Numbered from the stretch's first letter, positions 50,141-61,525 are shown. The stretch is 64,000 bases of DNA from Clostridia bacterium (GCA_003246295.1 QKAS01000040.1:1-64000), one strand, 5' to 3'. The notes: generated by a model from the letters alone, not told the origin. Translations and numbers: made by a program.

Positions 50141-50211
50141 ACATAGCGAGACCTTCGCATAGCGAGACTTTTGCATAGCGAGACTTTCGCATAAAAGTTA
50201 CTGGGTTTTTC
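50133..50211 (+). terminator. Terminator with a 16-bp tandem repeat in its loop
   Basis: CCCAGTAA (50133-50140) pairs with TTACTGGG (50198-50205), followed by TTTTTCTC. The 57-base loop contains three copies of CATAGCGAGACTTTCG (50142, 50158 and 50174; small differences). The loop is unusually long for a terminator, and the stem also overlaps the end of the opposite gene. Confidence 0.6.
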
Positions 50212-50560
50212 TCGTCAAAGCACGTATTATGATGATATAAAATGAAAACAGGCCGAAACCACCTGCAAATCCCGTTAAGAGTCTTCTTGGATTGGTAGAT
50301 TGTCTGACACCGGATTCCTGCAGAAACCAGTCAAAGCCCATCAGTCCAAGCAGAGAAACACATACCGGAAATGGAACTCTGATGCGAAAAACTGGCATGA
50401 GCAAGGCGGTGATTTGGCCCATAAAAACACCGGTACATCTGGCACATACTGGAAATTGTTTTCCTTTATAAAAGAAGCTGCGTTCAGGCATCTGGTGGCA
50501 GCCGCTTGCATTTCCGATGATACGAATGGTCTCTAGAAGTGATAGCCGCAGTTTTGACAT
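50198..50560 (-). CDS. DUF2085 domain membrane protein
   Basis: The protein is 120 residues. The family signature CHQMPERSFFYKGKQFPVCA, followed by RCTG, lies at about residues 21-45, followed by three hydrophobic helices. The Cys/His residues probably bind a metal. The gene overlaps the zinc-ribbon gene upstream (minus strand), so both are probably co-expressed. Confidence 0.8.
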   Translation of the reverse strand: MSKLRLSLLETIRIIGNASGCHQMPERSFFYKGKQFPVCARCTGVFMGQITALLMPVFRIRVPFPVCVSLLGLMGFDWFLQESGVRQSTNPRRLLTGFAGGFGLFSFYIIIIRALTRKTQ

Positions 50561-50763
50561 ATATGAATAACCCTCGTTTTACTCGTGGTTTTGTGTTTTC
50601 CTTTTCCCATACCACAAAGACCGCATAAGATACCAGGAAAGCTGAACAGCAGGAATCCAATGCATGCCTTAATCCAGCCAAATCCCTTTGTTTTTCCGAT
50701 TGTAGTGTTTTCTGTAACTGCCTGTGATGAAACATGGTTACTGCCGCATTTTGGACAAATCAT
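50533..50763 (-). CDS. Zinc-ribbon membrane protein
   Basis: The protein is about 76 residues from ATG 50763 (GGGGGTAATC upstream). ICPKCGSN at the start and CQNCGYHF at the end make a four-cysteine ribbon around a hydrophobic hairpin (ACIGFLLFSFPGILCGLCGM). It overlaps the DUF2085 gene by 28 bases. The function is unknown. Confidence 0.65.
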   Translation of the reverse strand: MICPKCGSNHVSSQAVTENTTIGKTKGFGWIKACIGFLLFSFPGILCGLCGMGKGKHKTTSKTRVIHICQNCGYHF

Positions 50764-50973
50764 GATTACCCCCGTCTGCGTGCACTGGCACGCGATCATT
50801 AATGATCTTTCTTAATTTTATTGTTATATTTTAGTGCATATGCATGTCATAAGACAAGAAGAATTTAAAAAAAGTCAATCATTGAATTATCCCATTTAAT
50901 ATAATACACTCAGATTAGCGGGAATCCATTTTCATGGAGACAAACCTAAAGACAGAAAGGGTAAAGTAAAATA

Positions 50974-53313
50974 ATGATAACAGAAAAAGAAGGTATCTTT
51001 TATCTAAATACTAAAAACACAACCTATGTGTTTGGAGTTACAAAATTCAAACATCTGGAACATATATATTATGGTACAAAGGTGACAAGTGAAGTTGAGA
51101 TTGGTGCAATCAGACACAAACATTCAGCACAAACGGGGACGACTGTCATGTATGATCCATCGGATGAAAACTACAGCATGGATACCCTTCCACTTGAGTG
51201 GTCTGGATGTGGCAGAGGTGATTATAGAAATAACCCTTTAGAGGCGAAAATGTCTGACGGAACCTTTATAACAGATTTTACTTTTCAGAAGTATGAAATC
51301 ATACAGGGAAATGTACCAATGCAGACACTTCCTTCTGCCTACGGAACAGAACTTGAAACACAGACGCTTGTGATAACACTGTTTGACGAAATTCAGAATG
51401 TCACTTTGACACTTTATTATTCAGTCTATGAAGCATGTGATGTTATCACCAGAAGGGTTGTCATGACCAACCATGCTGTGAAGGCAGTTTCTATTAGAAA
51501 AATTCAGAGTATGATGATTGATCTTAAGTATCGCAATTATGACATGGTGACTTTCGATGGAGGCTGGATCAGGGAAGCACATAAGCATACAAAAGAAGTG
51601 ACGTATGGAATGCTTGTCAATTCCTCTACAACGGGCAATAGTTCAAACAGACACAATCCTGGGTTTGTGCTAGCAGAACATACTGCAACACAGGATCATG
51701 GATGGGTCTATGGATTTAACCTGGTGTATAGTGGGAATCACTATAGCTGTGTGGAACGAAGCAATCGAGACTTGGTCAGAGTATCAATTGGGATTAACCC
51801 ACATTGCTTTGAGTGGCAGTTAAAACAGGACGAGTCATTTGAAACACCGGAAGCAGTTATGACATTCAGCCCGCATGGATTTAATGGGATGAGTCATCAG
51901 TTTCATGATTTTATCAATCAGCATATTATCAGAGGGGACTGGAAAGGAAAAGAAAGACCGATTCTGATTAACAACTGGGAATCCGATTTTTTTGATTTTC
52001 ATGAAAGTGGGTTGCTAAAACTTGCAGGGCAGGCATCTAAACTTGGCATTGAACTCTTTGTCTTGGATGATGGATGGTTTGGAGAGCGTAATCATGATAA
52101 GGCAGGACTCGGCGATTATCAGGTAAATCATAAAAAACTTCCGCATGGACTGACGGGGCTATCAAAGAAAATAAAGGCCATGGGAATGGATTTTGGACTG
52201 TGGTTTGAACCGGAAATGATCAATGAAGACAGTGAATTATACAGAAGGCATCCTGAATACGCTGTCAAAGTACCTGGTCGCAAACCGGTAAAAGGAAGAA
52301 ATCAACTTGTCCTGGATTTGTGTAAAGAAGAAGTCCGACAGTATATCATCGAGCAGGTTGGTACCATAATTGATGAGGCTGAACTTTCTTATGTTAAGTG
52401 GGATATGAACCGTCATATCAGCGAAATGTATTCTGAGGCACTATTACTACAGGGAGAATTTGCACATAGATATGTGATAGGGCTCTACGAGATCTTGCAA
52501 TCTATATTTGGTACAAGACCCCATGTGTTGCTAGAAAGTTGTGCAAGCGGCGGGAATAGGTTTGATCTTGGTATGTTATGTTTTTCTCCACAAATATGGG
52601 TATCTGATGATACAGATCCGATAGAACGACTGAAGATTCAGGAAGGATTATCCTACTTGTACCCACAATCGACATTTGGAGCGCATGTATCCATGGCACC
52701 CCATCAACAGACACTTCGCAACACACCATTATCTACAAGATTTAACGTGGCTGCGTTCGGTTGCCTTGGGTTTGAACTTGATTTAAAACAGCTCAGCCCG
52801 GTTGAAAAAAAGGAAGTTAAAGACCAGATTGTTTTTTATAAAAGATATAGAGAATTATTACAGTATGGTATTTTTTCAAGACATGAACAACTAAGAGAAA
52901 ATCAGAAAAGCTGGCAGGTCACAAGCCGGAATGCAAGAACGGCATTGGCAGGGTTTTATCAGACATTAGGACAGGCTGCAGTTGGAATGGATCAGTTGTC
53001 AGTAAGAGGACTACAACAGGATGTTTTTTATAGTATTTCAACGAGACCACAGAATCTCTATCTTGATCGATTTGGTGGTCTGATTAAACATGCCATGCCT
53101 ATTAAAATCAATCCGAAGGGTGCAATTCTTCGCACTGCCAATCAGATCTATAGTTTAAAGGATTGTGTAGAGACATATCAGGCTTCGGGGCGTATGCTGG
53201 AGGCAGGTATCTGCCTGAATGATCAGTTTATGGGAACAGGATATCACAACAATATGAGAATGCTTGGAGATTATGGCTCGAATATTTATCTGATAGAACA
53301 GAATATAAACTGA
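50974..53313 (+). CDS. Alpha-galactosidase, GH36 family
   Basis: About 779 residues. An N-terminal beta-sandwich (1-330) is followed by the (beta/alpha)8 domain with ELFVLDDGWFGERN (about 363), GLWFEPEMIN, the nucleophile Asp in YVKWDMNR (about 477) and the acid/base Asp in WVSDDTDPIER (about 545), then a C-terminal beta-domain. It hydrolyses alpha-1,6-linked galactose in raffinose, stachyose and melibiose. There is no signal peptide, so cytoplasmic. It is preceded by TATAAT at 50900-50905. Confidence 0.93.
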   Translation: MITEKEGIFYLNTKNTTYVFGVTKFKHLEHIYYGTKVTSEVEIGAIRHKHSAQTGTTVMYDPSDENYSMDTLPLEWSGCGRGDYRNNPLEAKMSDGTFITDFTFQKYEIIQGNVPMQTLPSAYGTELETQTLVITLFDEIQNVTLTLYYSVYEACDVITRRVVMTNHAVKAVSIRKIQSMMIDLKYRNYDMVTFDGGWIREAHKHTKEVTYGMLVNSSTTGNSSNRHNPGFVLAEHTATQDHGWVYGFNLVYSGNHYSCVERSNRDLVRVSIGINPHCFEWQLKQDESFETPEAVMTFSPHGFNGMSHQFHDFINQHIIRGDWKGKERPILINNWESDFFDFHESGLLKLAGQASKLGIELFVLDDGWFGERNHDKAGLGDYQVNHKKLPHGLTGLSKKIKAMGMDFGLWFEPEMINEDSELYRRHPEYAVKVPGRKPVKGRNQLVLDLCKEEVRQYIIEQVGTIIDEAELSYVKWDMNRHISEMYSEALLLQGEFAHRYVIGLYEILQSIFGTRPHVLLESCASGGNRFDLGMLCFSPQIWVSDDTDPIERLKIQEGLSYLYPQSTFGAHVSMAPHQQTLRNTPLSTRFNVAAFGCLGFELDLKQLSPVEKKEVKDQIVFYKRYRELLQYGIFSRHEQLRENQKSWQVTSRNARTALAGFYQTLGQAAVGMDQLSVRGLQQDVFYSISTRPQNLYLDRFGGLIKHAMPIKINPKGAILRTANQIYSLKDCVETYQASGRMLEAGICLNDQFMGTGYHNNMRMLGDYGSNIYLIEQNIN

Positions 53314-53357
53314 AAAACATGAAACACCAAATAGAATACGAGGAAGGAGTCTGTAAA

Positions 53358-53738
53358 ATGAATTTGAAGAAAATCCATCATGTTGCAATTATAGTTTCAG
53401 ATTATGAAAAATCCAAAGATTTTTATGTAAACAAACTTGGATTTGAAATCATAAGAGAGAATTATAGAGATGTAAGAGATGATTATAAGCTAGATTTAAA
53501 ACTGGGAGAGTGTGAACTTGAATTGTTTGGAATCAAGGGAAGTCCGGTAAGACCCTCCTATCCGGAAGCATGTGGCCTGCGGCATCTTGCATTTCATGTG
53601 GAAGATATAGAGGATACCATTCGGTTGTTAAATGAACAGGGAATAGAAACAGAACCAGTACGTATAGATGAGTTCACAGATAAAAAGATGACATTTTTCA
53701 GAGACCCGGACGGATTGCCGTTAGAGTTGCATGAGTAG
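53358..53738 (+). CDS. VOC family (glyoxalase-like) protein
   Basis: The protein is 126 residues from ATG 53358 (GAAGGAG upstream). The SMU_1112c/YaeR-type pattern is clear: IHHVAIIVSDYEKSKDFYVN (metal His), GLRHLAFHVEDIEDTI and FFRDPDGLPLELHE (metal Glu). It is a metalloenzyme fold with unknown reaction. Confidence 0.85.
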   Translation: MNLKKIHHVAIIVSDYEKSKDFYVNKLGFEIIRENYRDVRDDYKLDLKLGECELELFGIKGSPVRPSYPEACGLRHLAFHVEDIEDTIRLLNEQGIETEPVRIDEFTDKKMTFFRDPDGLPLELHE

Positions 53739-53779
53739 TGAATAAATGATGAATACAGTCAGATATTATATGTTTTGTC

Positions 53780-53808
53780 TTGTCGTTTTATCTTAAAGGT
53801 GGTATAGT
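53780..53808 (+). promoter_or_regulatory. Promoter of the glycerol operon
   Basis: TTGTCG (53780-53785), 17 bases, TATAGT (53803-53808). Just downstream is the GlpP-type leader. Confidence 0.5.
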
Positions 53809-53825
53809 AAATATAATAGAAAAAC

Positions 53826-53886
53826 GCCTGAGAAAAGAGCAAGGCTATAACAGCAGAAGTGCTGGTTTATAGGGTTGCTCTTTTTT
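53826..53886 (+). promoter_or_regulatory. GlpP-responsive leader: recognition box and terminator
   Basis: The box GCCTGAGAAAAGAGC (53826-53840) leads into a nested hairpin: AAGAGCAA, CTATAA and CAGCA pair with TGCTG, TTATAG and TTGCTCTT, followed by TTTTTT. In this family GlpP with glycerol-3-phosphate prevents termination. The leader precedes glpP itself, giving positive autoregulation. A similar box is found at 56057-56071. Confidence 0.75.
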
Positions 53887-53919
53887 GCTGTTAAGCCTGT
53901 CTTATAAAGGAGGATACAG

Positions 53920-54492
53920 ATGGATCATAAGTTATGGAAGATTGTGGAAGCGAATCCAGTCATTGCAGCGGTAAAGGATATGGCGGACTTGGACACATGC
54001 CTAAGGGCAGATATGAAAGTGATCTTTATTTTATTTGGAGACATCTGTAACATTGGTGACATTGTTGATCGTGTGAAACAGGACGATAATATCATAATGG
54101 TTCATATTGATCTGATCACTGGACTAAGCGGGAAAGAAGTCGCTGTTGATTATATCAGAGAACACACAAAAGCAGATGGGATTTTAACGACCAAGCAGCC
54201 TTTGATCAAGAGAGCAAAAGAACTTGGGATGTATAGTGTACTTAGATTCTTTGTGATTGATTCCATGGCACTGCTCAATATTGAAAAACAAACAAAACAG
54301 TCAGGTGCCCAACCGGATTTGATAGAAATTTTGCCAGGCGTCATGCCAAAAATTATTAAGAAGGTGGTTCAAATCAGTAAGATTCCAGTAATTGCGGGGG
54401 GGCTGATTACAGACAAAGAGGATGTCATGTCAGCACTTTCAAGTGGTGCAGTTTCAATTTCATCAACAAATCATGAGGTTTGGTTCATGTAA
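53920..54492 (+). CDS. glpP: Glycerol-3-phosphate-responsive antiterminator
   Basis: The protein is 190 residues, a TIM-barrel RNA-binding regulator. It has NPVIAAVKDMADLDTCLRAD near the start, TTKQPLIKRAKELGMYSVLR in the middle, EILPGVMPKIIKK and PVIAGGLITDKEDVMSAL near the end. With glycerol-3-phosphate it stops the leader hairpins from terminating. It precedes glpK by 33 bases. Confidence 0.92.
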   Translation: MDHKLWKIVEANPVIAAVKDMADLDTCLRADMKVIFILFGDICNIGDIVDRVKQDDNIIMVHIDLITGLSGKEVAVDYIREHTKADGILTTKQPLIKRAKELGMYSVLRFFVIDSMALLNIEKQTKQSGAQPDLIEILPGVMPKIIKKVVQISKIPVIAGGLITDKEDVMSALSSGAVSISSTNHEVWFM

Positions 54493-54513
54493 GTAAAAAA
54501 CGGGGTAATGTAA

Positions 54514-56019
<1,506 letters not shown>

Positions 56020-56056
56020 TTAAGACGAAGTCAAAACTAAGAATAGAATATATGAA

Positions 56057-56121
56057 GCCAGAGATGAGAGTCGGCAATAAGCGTACCTAAACGTACGTCT
56101 GATTTTGCTGACTCTTTTTTA
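56057..56121 (+). promoter_or_regulatory. Second GlpP-type leader between glpK and the dehydrogenase gene
   Basis: The box GCCAGAGATGAGAGT (56057-56071) matches the first leader's box in 12 of 15 bases. The hairpin AGAGTC/GACTCT encloses GCAA/TTGC and CGTAC/GTACG pairings and is followed by TTTTTT. It can modulate read-through into the oxidoreductase genes separately from glpK. Confidence 0.7.
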
Positions 56122-56171
56122 TTTGGCTGGTAAAGATCAAAAACAGAATTACAATCATGAAGGAGATAAAA

Positions 56172-57599
56172 ATGAAGGATGTAGTAATCATAGGTGCAGG
56201 GGTATCAGGATGTGCCATAGCACGTGAGTTATCAAGATATAAATTGGACATCTGTGTTCTGGAGAAAGAAGAAGATGTGTGCTGTGGTACATCAAAAGCG
56301 AACAGCGCAATTATACATGCTGGGTTTGATGCAGAATATGGATCGCTCATGGCAAAGATGAATGTCAGAGGAAACAAATTGATGGATCAGTTGGCACGAG
56401 ACCTGGATATTCCTTATTTAAAAAATGGAGCCTTTGTGGCATGTAGTCATGCAGATGATGAATTCAAGTTGGAAGCACTTCTTGAACGGGGCAGAAAAAA
56501 TGGAGTGGAGGGTATGAGGATTCTTGGAAGAGAAGAGGCAATCCAGATGGAGCCCAATCTTTCAGAAGAGGTAACAGCAGTGCTGTATGCCCCCACATCC
56601 GGTATCATATGTCCTTTTACCCTGACGATTGCACTCGCAGAAAATGCAGCAGAAAATGGAGTCGAATTTCAATTTGAAACAAAGGTAAATAATATTGTCA
56701 GAACAGACGAAGGATTTTTGATAAAGACAGACCAAGGAGAGATTACCAGCAAGTGTATCATTAATGCGGCGGGTGTTTATGCTGATGATATTCATAATAT
56801 GCTAAGCCAGACTGAAATGAAAATCATTCCAAGGAGAGGTGATTATTTCCTTCTGGATAAGGCAGCTGGAAAACATGTCAGTAAAACAATATTTTCTCTT
56901 CCGGGGCAATACGGAAAAGGTGTTCTGGTAGCGCCAACCATTCATGGGAATCTGATCGTTGGTCCGACGGCGGTTGATATAGAAGACAAAGAAGGTACCA
57001 ACACGACGGTAGAAGGATTAGAAAATATCAGATTGAAAGCGGGACAAAGCGTGAAAAACTTACCGCTAAAACAGGTGATTACTTCTTTTTCGGGATTGCG
57101 TGCACACGAAGAACATCATGAATTTATCATAGAAGAGTTAAGCGATGTTCCAGGAATGATAGATGTTGCAGGGATAGAGTCACCAGGACTAAGCAGCGCA
57201 CCTGCCATTGCTGAGCTTGTTAGAGAGCTTGTGAGAGAAATTTTGACGCTGACAGAAAAAGAAAACTTTATAGCAACAAGAAAAGGAATTCTGCATCCAG
57301 AAGAATATAGTCTGGAAGAAAGAAATGAACTGATCAGACAAAATCCAGCCTATGGAAATATTGTATGCAGATGTGAAATGATTACAGAGGGAGAAATTCT
57401 GGATGCGATTCGCAGACCGGTCGGGGCACGTTCTCTGGATGGAATTAAGAGAAGAGCCAGAGCAGGATCTGGCAGGTGTCAGGCAGGGTTCTGCACACCG
57501 AAAATGATGGAGATCCTGGCAAGAGAGTATGAACTGTCAATGGATCAAGTGACCAAATCAGGAAAAGAATCCAGACTCGTGATAGGGAGGACAAAATGA
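56172..57599 (+). CDS. FAD-dependent glycerol-3-phosphate dehydrogenase, GlpA-like, with BFD-type iron-sulfur domain
   Basis: About 475 residues from ATG 56172 (AAGGAG inside the preceding frame). The dinucleotide-binding motif VVIIGAGVSGCAIARELSRY occurs at 3-22, the DAO-type substrate domain in the middle, and GIESPGLSSAPAIAELV near 335. A C-terminal BFD-like [2Fe-2S] domain has CRCEM and GRCQAGFC. It oxidises glycerol-3-phosphate to dihydroxyacetone phosphate in anaerobes. The last four bases overlap the next gene's start. Confidence 0.88.
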   Translation: MKDVVIIGAGVSGCAIARELSRYKLDICVLEKEEDVCCGTSKANSAIIHAGFDAEYGSLMAKMNVRGNKLMDQLARDLDIPYLKNGAFVACSHADDEFKLEALLERGRKNGVEGMRILGREEAIQMEPNLSEEVTAVLYAPTSGIICPFTLTIALAENAAENGVEFQFETKVNNIVRTDEGFLIKTDQGEITSKCIINAAGVYADDIHNMLSQTEMKIIPRRGDYFLLDKAAGKHVSKTIFSLPGQYGKGVLVAPTIHGNLIVGPTAVDIEDKEGTNTTVEGLENIRLKAGQSVKNLPLKQVITSFSGLRAHEEHHEFIIEELSDVPGMIDVAGIESPGLSSAPAIAELVRELVREILTLTEKENFIATRKGILHPEEYSLEERNELIRQNPAYGNIVCRCEMITEGEILDAIRRPVGARSLDGIKRRARAGSGRCQAGFCTPKMMEILAREYELSMDQVTKSGKESRLVIGRTK

Positions 57600-58879
57600 A
57601 TCAATATGATATTGTAATTATTGGAGGAGGACCGGCAGGACTTGCGGCTGCAGATGCAGCTCGCGAAGCTGGAAATACAAGTATTTTGATCCTTGAGCGT
57701 GACAGAGAACTTGGTGGAATTCTAAACCAATGCATCCACAATGGATTTGGTCTGCACACATTCAAAGAAGAACTGACTGGACCGGAATATGCTGCCAGAT
57801 ATAGTGAACGAATCATGGAAAAACACATCGAATACAAGTTACATACCATGGTACTGTCTGTCACACCTGATAAAATAATAACAGCCATGAGTGCAGAAGA
57901 TGGTATTTATCAAATTCAGGCAAAAGCCGTTATTTTAGCTATGGGATGCAGAGAAAGACCCAGAGGCGCACTAAATATTCCAGGCTTTCGTCCGGCAGGT
58001 GTCTATTCTGCGGGAACAGCACAGCGTATTGTGAATTTAGAAGGATATCTTCCGGGCAAAGAAGTTGTCATCCTTGGTTCTGGTGATATTGGGCTGATTA
58101 TGGCGAGAAGAATGACCCTGGAGGGAGCGAATGTAAAACTTGTTGCTGAATTATTACCTTATTCAGGCGGTCTGAAAAGAAATATTGTCCAATGTCTTGA
58201 TGATTTTGGAATTCCACTAAAACTAAAGACAACCGTCGTAGAAATTGATGGAAAAGAACGTGTAAAAGGCGTTGTGATTGCACAGGTAGGAGATGATGGC
58301 AAACCAATCGAAAGCACACGGGAGTATATATCATGTGATACTTTGCTGTTATCTGTTGGACTGATTCCGGAGAATGAATTGTCTGTTTCCATGGGCGTCG
58401 CAATAGAACAGGTTACCAATGGACCCATCGTAAACGAATCCTTTGAAACGAATATAGAGGGTATTTTTGCATGTGGAAATGTTTTGCATGTACATGATTT
58501 GGTTGACTATGTATCTCAGGAAGCATCATGGGCTGGAAGAAATGCTGCTGCATATATAAAGAAGTTAGAAAACCATGCGATAGAAACAGAATCCGAAACA
58601 CAGAAAATACAAATCAAACCAGAATCTGGGGTTAGATATACCGTACCTAAAATGATCAGACCAGATCGAATTTCCGATCATCTGGTTCTTCGTTTCAGGG
58701 TTGGTGATGTTTATAGAGATGCCTGGATCAGAGTCTACTTTGATCGTGAATTAATTTTAGAAAAACGTAAAAAAGTAATGGCGCCTGGAGAAATGGAAGA
58801 GATTCTTTTAAAAAAAGATAAACTAATTCAAAATCCGGATTTGAAAGAAATCGTGATCAGGATTGAACAGGATGCATGA
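57596..58879 (+). CDS. FAD/NAD-dependent oxidoreductase, GlpB-like partner
   Basis: The protein is 427 residues. The N-terminal motif VIIGGGPAGLAAADAAREAG (8-27), a second nucleotide motif VVILGSGDIGLIMARRM (about 157) and GIFACGNVLHVHDLVDYVS (about 290) are present. It starts with an ATGA overlap. It probably passes electrons from the GlpA-like subunit to NAD or the membrane, together with the DUF1667 protein. Confidence 0.85.
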   Translation: MNQYDIVIIGGGPAGLAAADAAREAGNTSILILERDRELGGILNQCIHNGFGLHTFKEELTGPEYAARYSERIMEKHIEYKLHTMVLSVTPDKIITAMSAEDGIYQIQAKAVILAMGCRERPRGALNIPGFRPAGVYSAGTAQRIVNLEGYLPGKEVVILGSGDIGLIMARRMTLEGANVKLVAELLPYSGGLKRNIVQCLDDFGIPLKLKTTVVEIDGKERVKGVVIAQVGDDGKPIESTREYISCDTLLLSVGLIPENELSVSMGVAIEQVTNGPIVNESFETNIEGIFACGNVLHVHDLVDYVSQEASWAGRNAAAYIKKLENHAIETESETQKIQIKPESGVRYTVPKMIRPDRISDHLVLRFRVGDVYRDAWIRVYFDRELILEKRKKVMAPGEMEEILLKKDKLIQNPDLKEIVIRIEQDA

Positions 58880-58892
58880 AAGGGAGAGGAAT

Positions 58893-59252
58893 ATGACAAA
58901 TCATGAATTAATCTGTATTGGATGTCCGCTTGGATGCATGTTGAGCGTAACGACAGATCAGGGCAGCGTCATAAAAATAGCAGGTAATACATGCAAAAAA
59001 GGAGAAATCTATGCAAAAAAAGAAATGACAGATCCTAGAAGGATTGTCACTTCAACGGTCAGGGTAAACGGAGGCAAAGCCCCCGTTATATCCGTCAAGA
59101 CAAAAGAAGATATTCCAAAGAATAAAATCATGGAATGTATGCGGCAAATCAATCAGACAATCGTGCAGGCACCAGTTGAAATAGGAGATATTATCATTGA
59201 AAATGTCGCAGGAACTAACATTGCGGTCGTAGCAACAAAAGCGGTTCATTAA
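58893..59252 (+). CDS. DUF1667 protein of the glycerol dehydrogenase operon
   Basis: About 119 residues from ATG 58893 (GGGAGAGG upstream). The pattern CIGCPLGCMLSVTTD, then GNTCKKGEIYAKKE places four cysteines, consistent with an iron-sulfur or metal centre. It is always found after this type of oxidoreductase pair and probably acts as a third subunit in place of GlpC. Confidence 0.82.
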   Translation: MTNHELICIGCPLGCMLSVTTDQGSVIKIAGNTCKKGEIYAKKEMTDPRRIVTSTVRVNGGKAPVISVKTKEDIPKNKIMECMRQINQTIVQAPVEIGDIIIENVAGTNIAVVATKAVH

Positions 59253-60497
59253 CTATTTTGCTTTTGGTAGCATTGCCACAGATTTACGGAATAATACGAT
59301 TCCTATGATAAAGATGATGATGAGTACGCTGATTCCTTTGTTGACACTTCCGGTCATCTGGCTGATCACACCAATCAGCGTGGTACCAAGGAAGGAAGCA
59401 CCTTTACCGCAGATATCAAGAATACCAAAGTATTCTCCTGATTTTTCGGCAGGAATAATCTTGGCAAAATAAGATCTCGACAATGACTGTACACCACCCT
59501 GAAACAGACCGACACAAACTGCCAGTATCCAGAAATGAATCTGTTTGTTCATTAACATTGCAAAAACTGTGATAAAAGAGTAGGCAATAATACAAACTGT
59601 AATCAGCTTGGAATTGTTGAATTTGTCTGATAGACGTCCAAAAATGATTGCTGCAGGAAATGCCACGATCTGTGTCAGCAATAATGCACCTAGGAGCTGT
59701 GTGCTGTCAAATCCAAGTGCTTTGCCATAAGCGGTTGCCATTTCAATAATGGTATAAACACCATCGATATAGAAGAAAAATGCCAATAAGAACATAAAAA
59801 TGTGTTTTTCATTTTTAATATTTTTCAGAGATTCAAAAAGTCTTTTGAAAGTATGATAGATGACTCTGTCCTGAACCGGGACATAGAACTTTTGACGATA
59901 TTTTTTCAAAAGTGGAAGAGAAGCAAGTATCCACCAGACTGCAATCATGGCGAGAGAAATTGCCATAGCAGCTTCCATGGTAAGACCTATCTTTTCAGCG
60001 CCAAGCACCAGAACAAGACTTAAAATAAAGGGGATACAACTTCCGATATATCCCCATGCAAACCCGTGGGAGGAAATCTTATCCATACGGTCTTCTGTTG
60101 TGATGTCTGTCAGCATGGAATCATAAAAAATCAGACTTGAATTAAATCCTATTTTTGCCACGATGAATACAATTAAAAACAATACCCAGGAATGAACCAG
60201 ACCCAGTGTTGCGCATCCAATGGCTCCTACCAGAATTGAGACGGCAAACACTGGCTTTTTAAAGTTCTGATAATCAGAAAAGGTTCCAAGTAATGGTCCT
60301 GCAAATGCGACAATCAGGGTTGAAATTGACATAGCATATCCCCAGTATGCCAAAAAATCCACTGATGAAATGGAAGCTGTTTCAGCAAGGTGATTAAAAT
60401 AAATAGGGATAATGGTTGAAACCATAAGGATAAAAGCAGAATTACCAACGTCATACAGAATCCAGGATTTTTCTAATTTTGTAAGTTTGAAGTTCAT
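59253..60497 (-). CDS. MFS transporter, UMF1/Atg22-like
   Basis: The protein is 414 residues with about twelve helices. The family-specific start LEKSWILYDVGNSAFILMVS and the internal LGALLLTQIVAFPAAIIFGR, then LSDKF are seen. Members have been proposed as amino-acid effluxers; the substrate here is unknown. It is convergent with the glp operon (stop codons adjacent) and precedes the phospholipase-type gene in its own direction by ten bases, so both are co-transcribed. Confidence 0.85.
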   Translation of the reverse strand: MNFKLTKLEKSWILYDVGNSAFILMVSTIIPIYFNHLAETASISSVDFLAYWGYAMSISTLIVAFAGPLLGTFSDYQNFKKPVFAVSILVGAIGCATLGLVHSWVLFLIVFIVAKIGFNSSLIFYDSMLTDITTEDRMDKISSHGFAWGYIGSCIPFILSLVLVLGAEKIGLTMEAAMAISLAMIAVWWILASLPLLKKYRQKFYVPVQDRVIYHTFKRLFESLKNIKNEKHIFMFLLAFFFYIDGVYTIIEMATAYGKALGFDSTQLLGALLLTQIVAFPAAIIFGRLSDKFNNSKLITVCIIAYSFITVFAMLMNKQIHFWILAVCVGLFQGGVQSLSRSYFAKIIPAEKSGEYFGILDICGKGASFLGTTLIGVISQMTGSVNKGISVLIIIFIIGIVLFRKSVAMLPKAK

Positions 60498-60506
60498 TTT
60501 AGTCTC

Positions 60507-61307
60507 CTATTCGTGTTCAAAAGTTCGGTGAAATACTTCGCTTAAAACAGTATCGTGCTGTAAAAAATCCTGATATTCCAGGATACTCTTAATACAGATG
60601 GGAATGCTTGCCTGATAAATGGCATATAATTTCTCGCAATGTGGAATCAAAACCGGATTGGGCTCATAATTGATGATCAATCCATGCATACTATCGTAAT
60701 TTCCAGATCGTTTTAATATAAAATTGATAAAAAAACGCTTTAACTTCTGTGGAGCAACAAGAAAATCAAGAAGTTTTATCATCGACTGCAGAGCCTGTGT
60801 AATATGCTCGGCGGTCATCCAGTCTGGATAAAATTTGGAAATTGAAGCCGCAATTTCCGTGTTAACTTTTAGATGTGATGTTAACTTGGCAGAAACAGGA
60901 TTCAATCCATCTTTTACTAATAAGAGCCTGTCAAAATCAGCTTCAATTTCGGAATGTGATAGTCCTGTGATATGTTCAATTTCTCCAACATAAGGATGAC
61001 AGTAAGTATCCAGAATAAAATGTGAAATAAATCCATACAGGTAGGAAACAGAAGAAGTACCGTCTGAAAGACTGCTCAATACTTTCTTTTGCGCACTAAG
61101 AAAGTCAGAAGCGCTTTGATCATGAAGGAAACTGCCATAACGATTGACTTTATTTCTAGAAAGTGCCTTATAATAAAACAGAATATCTGGACCATGAAGA
61201 CCGATATGATATAAGGAAAGATTTTTTTCTATTTCTTTTTTTAATGAATCTGGAAGCTGTGATAATACATCCATTCCAAAGCGATAATGCGTGTATGTGG
61301 TCGGCAT
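60507..61307 (-). CDS. Zinc-dependent phospholipase C family protein
   Basis: About 266 residues from ATG 61307 (AAAGGAG upstream; a longer frame to 61352 has none). The family pattern MPTTYTHYRFGMDVL, LYHIGLHGPDILFYY and FISHFILDTYCHPYVGEIE supplies histidines and aspartates for zinc. It has no signal peptide, unlike secreted toxins, so an intracellular role is expected. It lies upstream of the MFS transporter. Confidence 0.8.
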   Translation of the reverse strand: MPTTYTHYRFGMDVLSQLPDSLKKEIEKNLSLYHIGLHGPDILFYYKALSRNKVNRYGSFLHDQSASDFLSAQKKVLSSLSDGTSSVSYLYGFISHFILDTYCHPYVGEIEHITGLSHSEIEADFDRLLLVKDGLNPVSAKLTSHLKVNTEIAASISKFYPDWMTAEHITQALQSMIKLLDFLVAPQKLKRFFINFILKRSGNYDSMHGLIINYEPNPVLIPHCEKLYAIYQASIPICIKSILEYQDFLQHDTVLSEVFHRTFEHE

Positions 61308-61525
61308 AAGAACTCCTTTCTGACCAACGTTTATTTTATGCTTATTATACAATAAAAGAATAAAATATTATAGCCACTATATCACATTTTCATAGAATAA
61401 ATGCATTATTTTCTATAAAAGCAATGTAAAGATCCTGTAAAAAAACATACTTGTTTTGTATACAAAAGGAATTGGATTTGATAAGATGATATTAAGAAAG
61501 ACATCAGGATTCGGAGGGGATTGAG

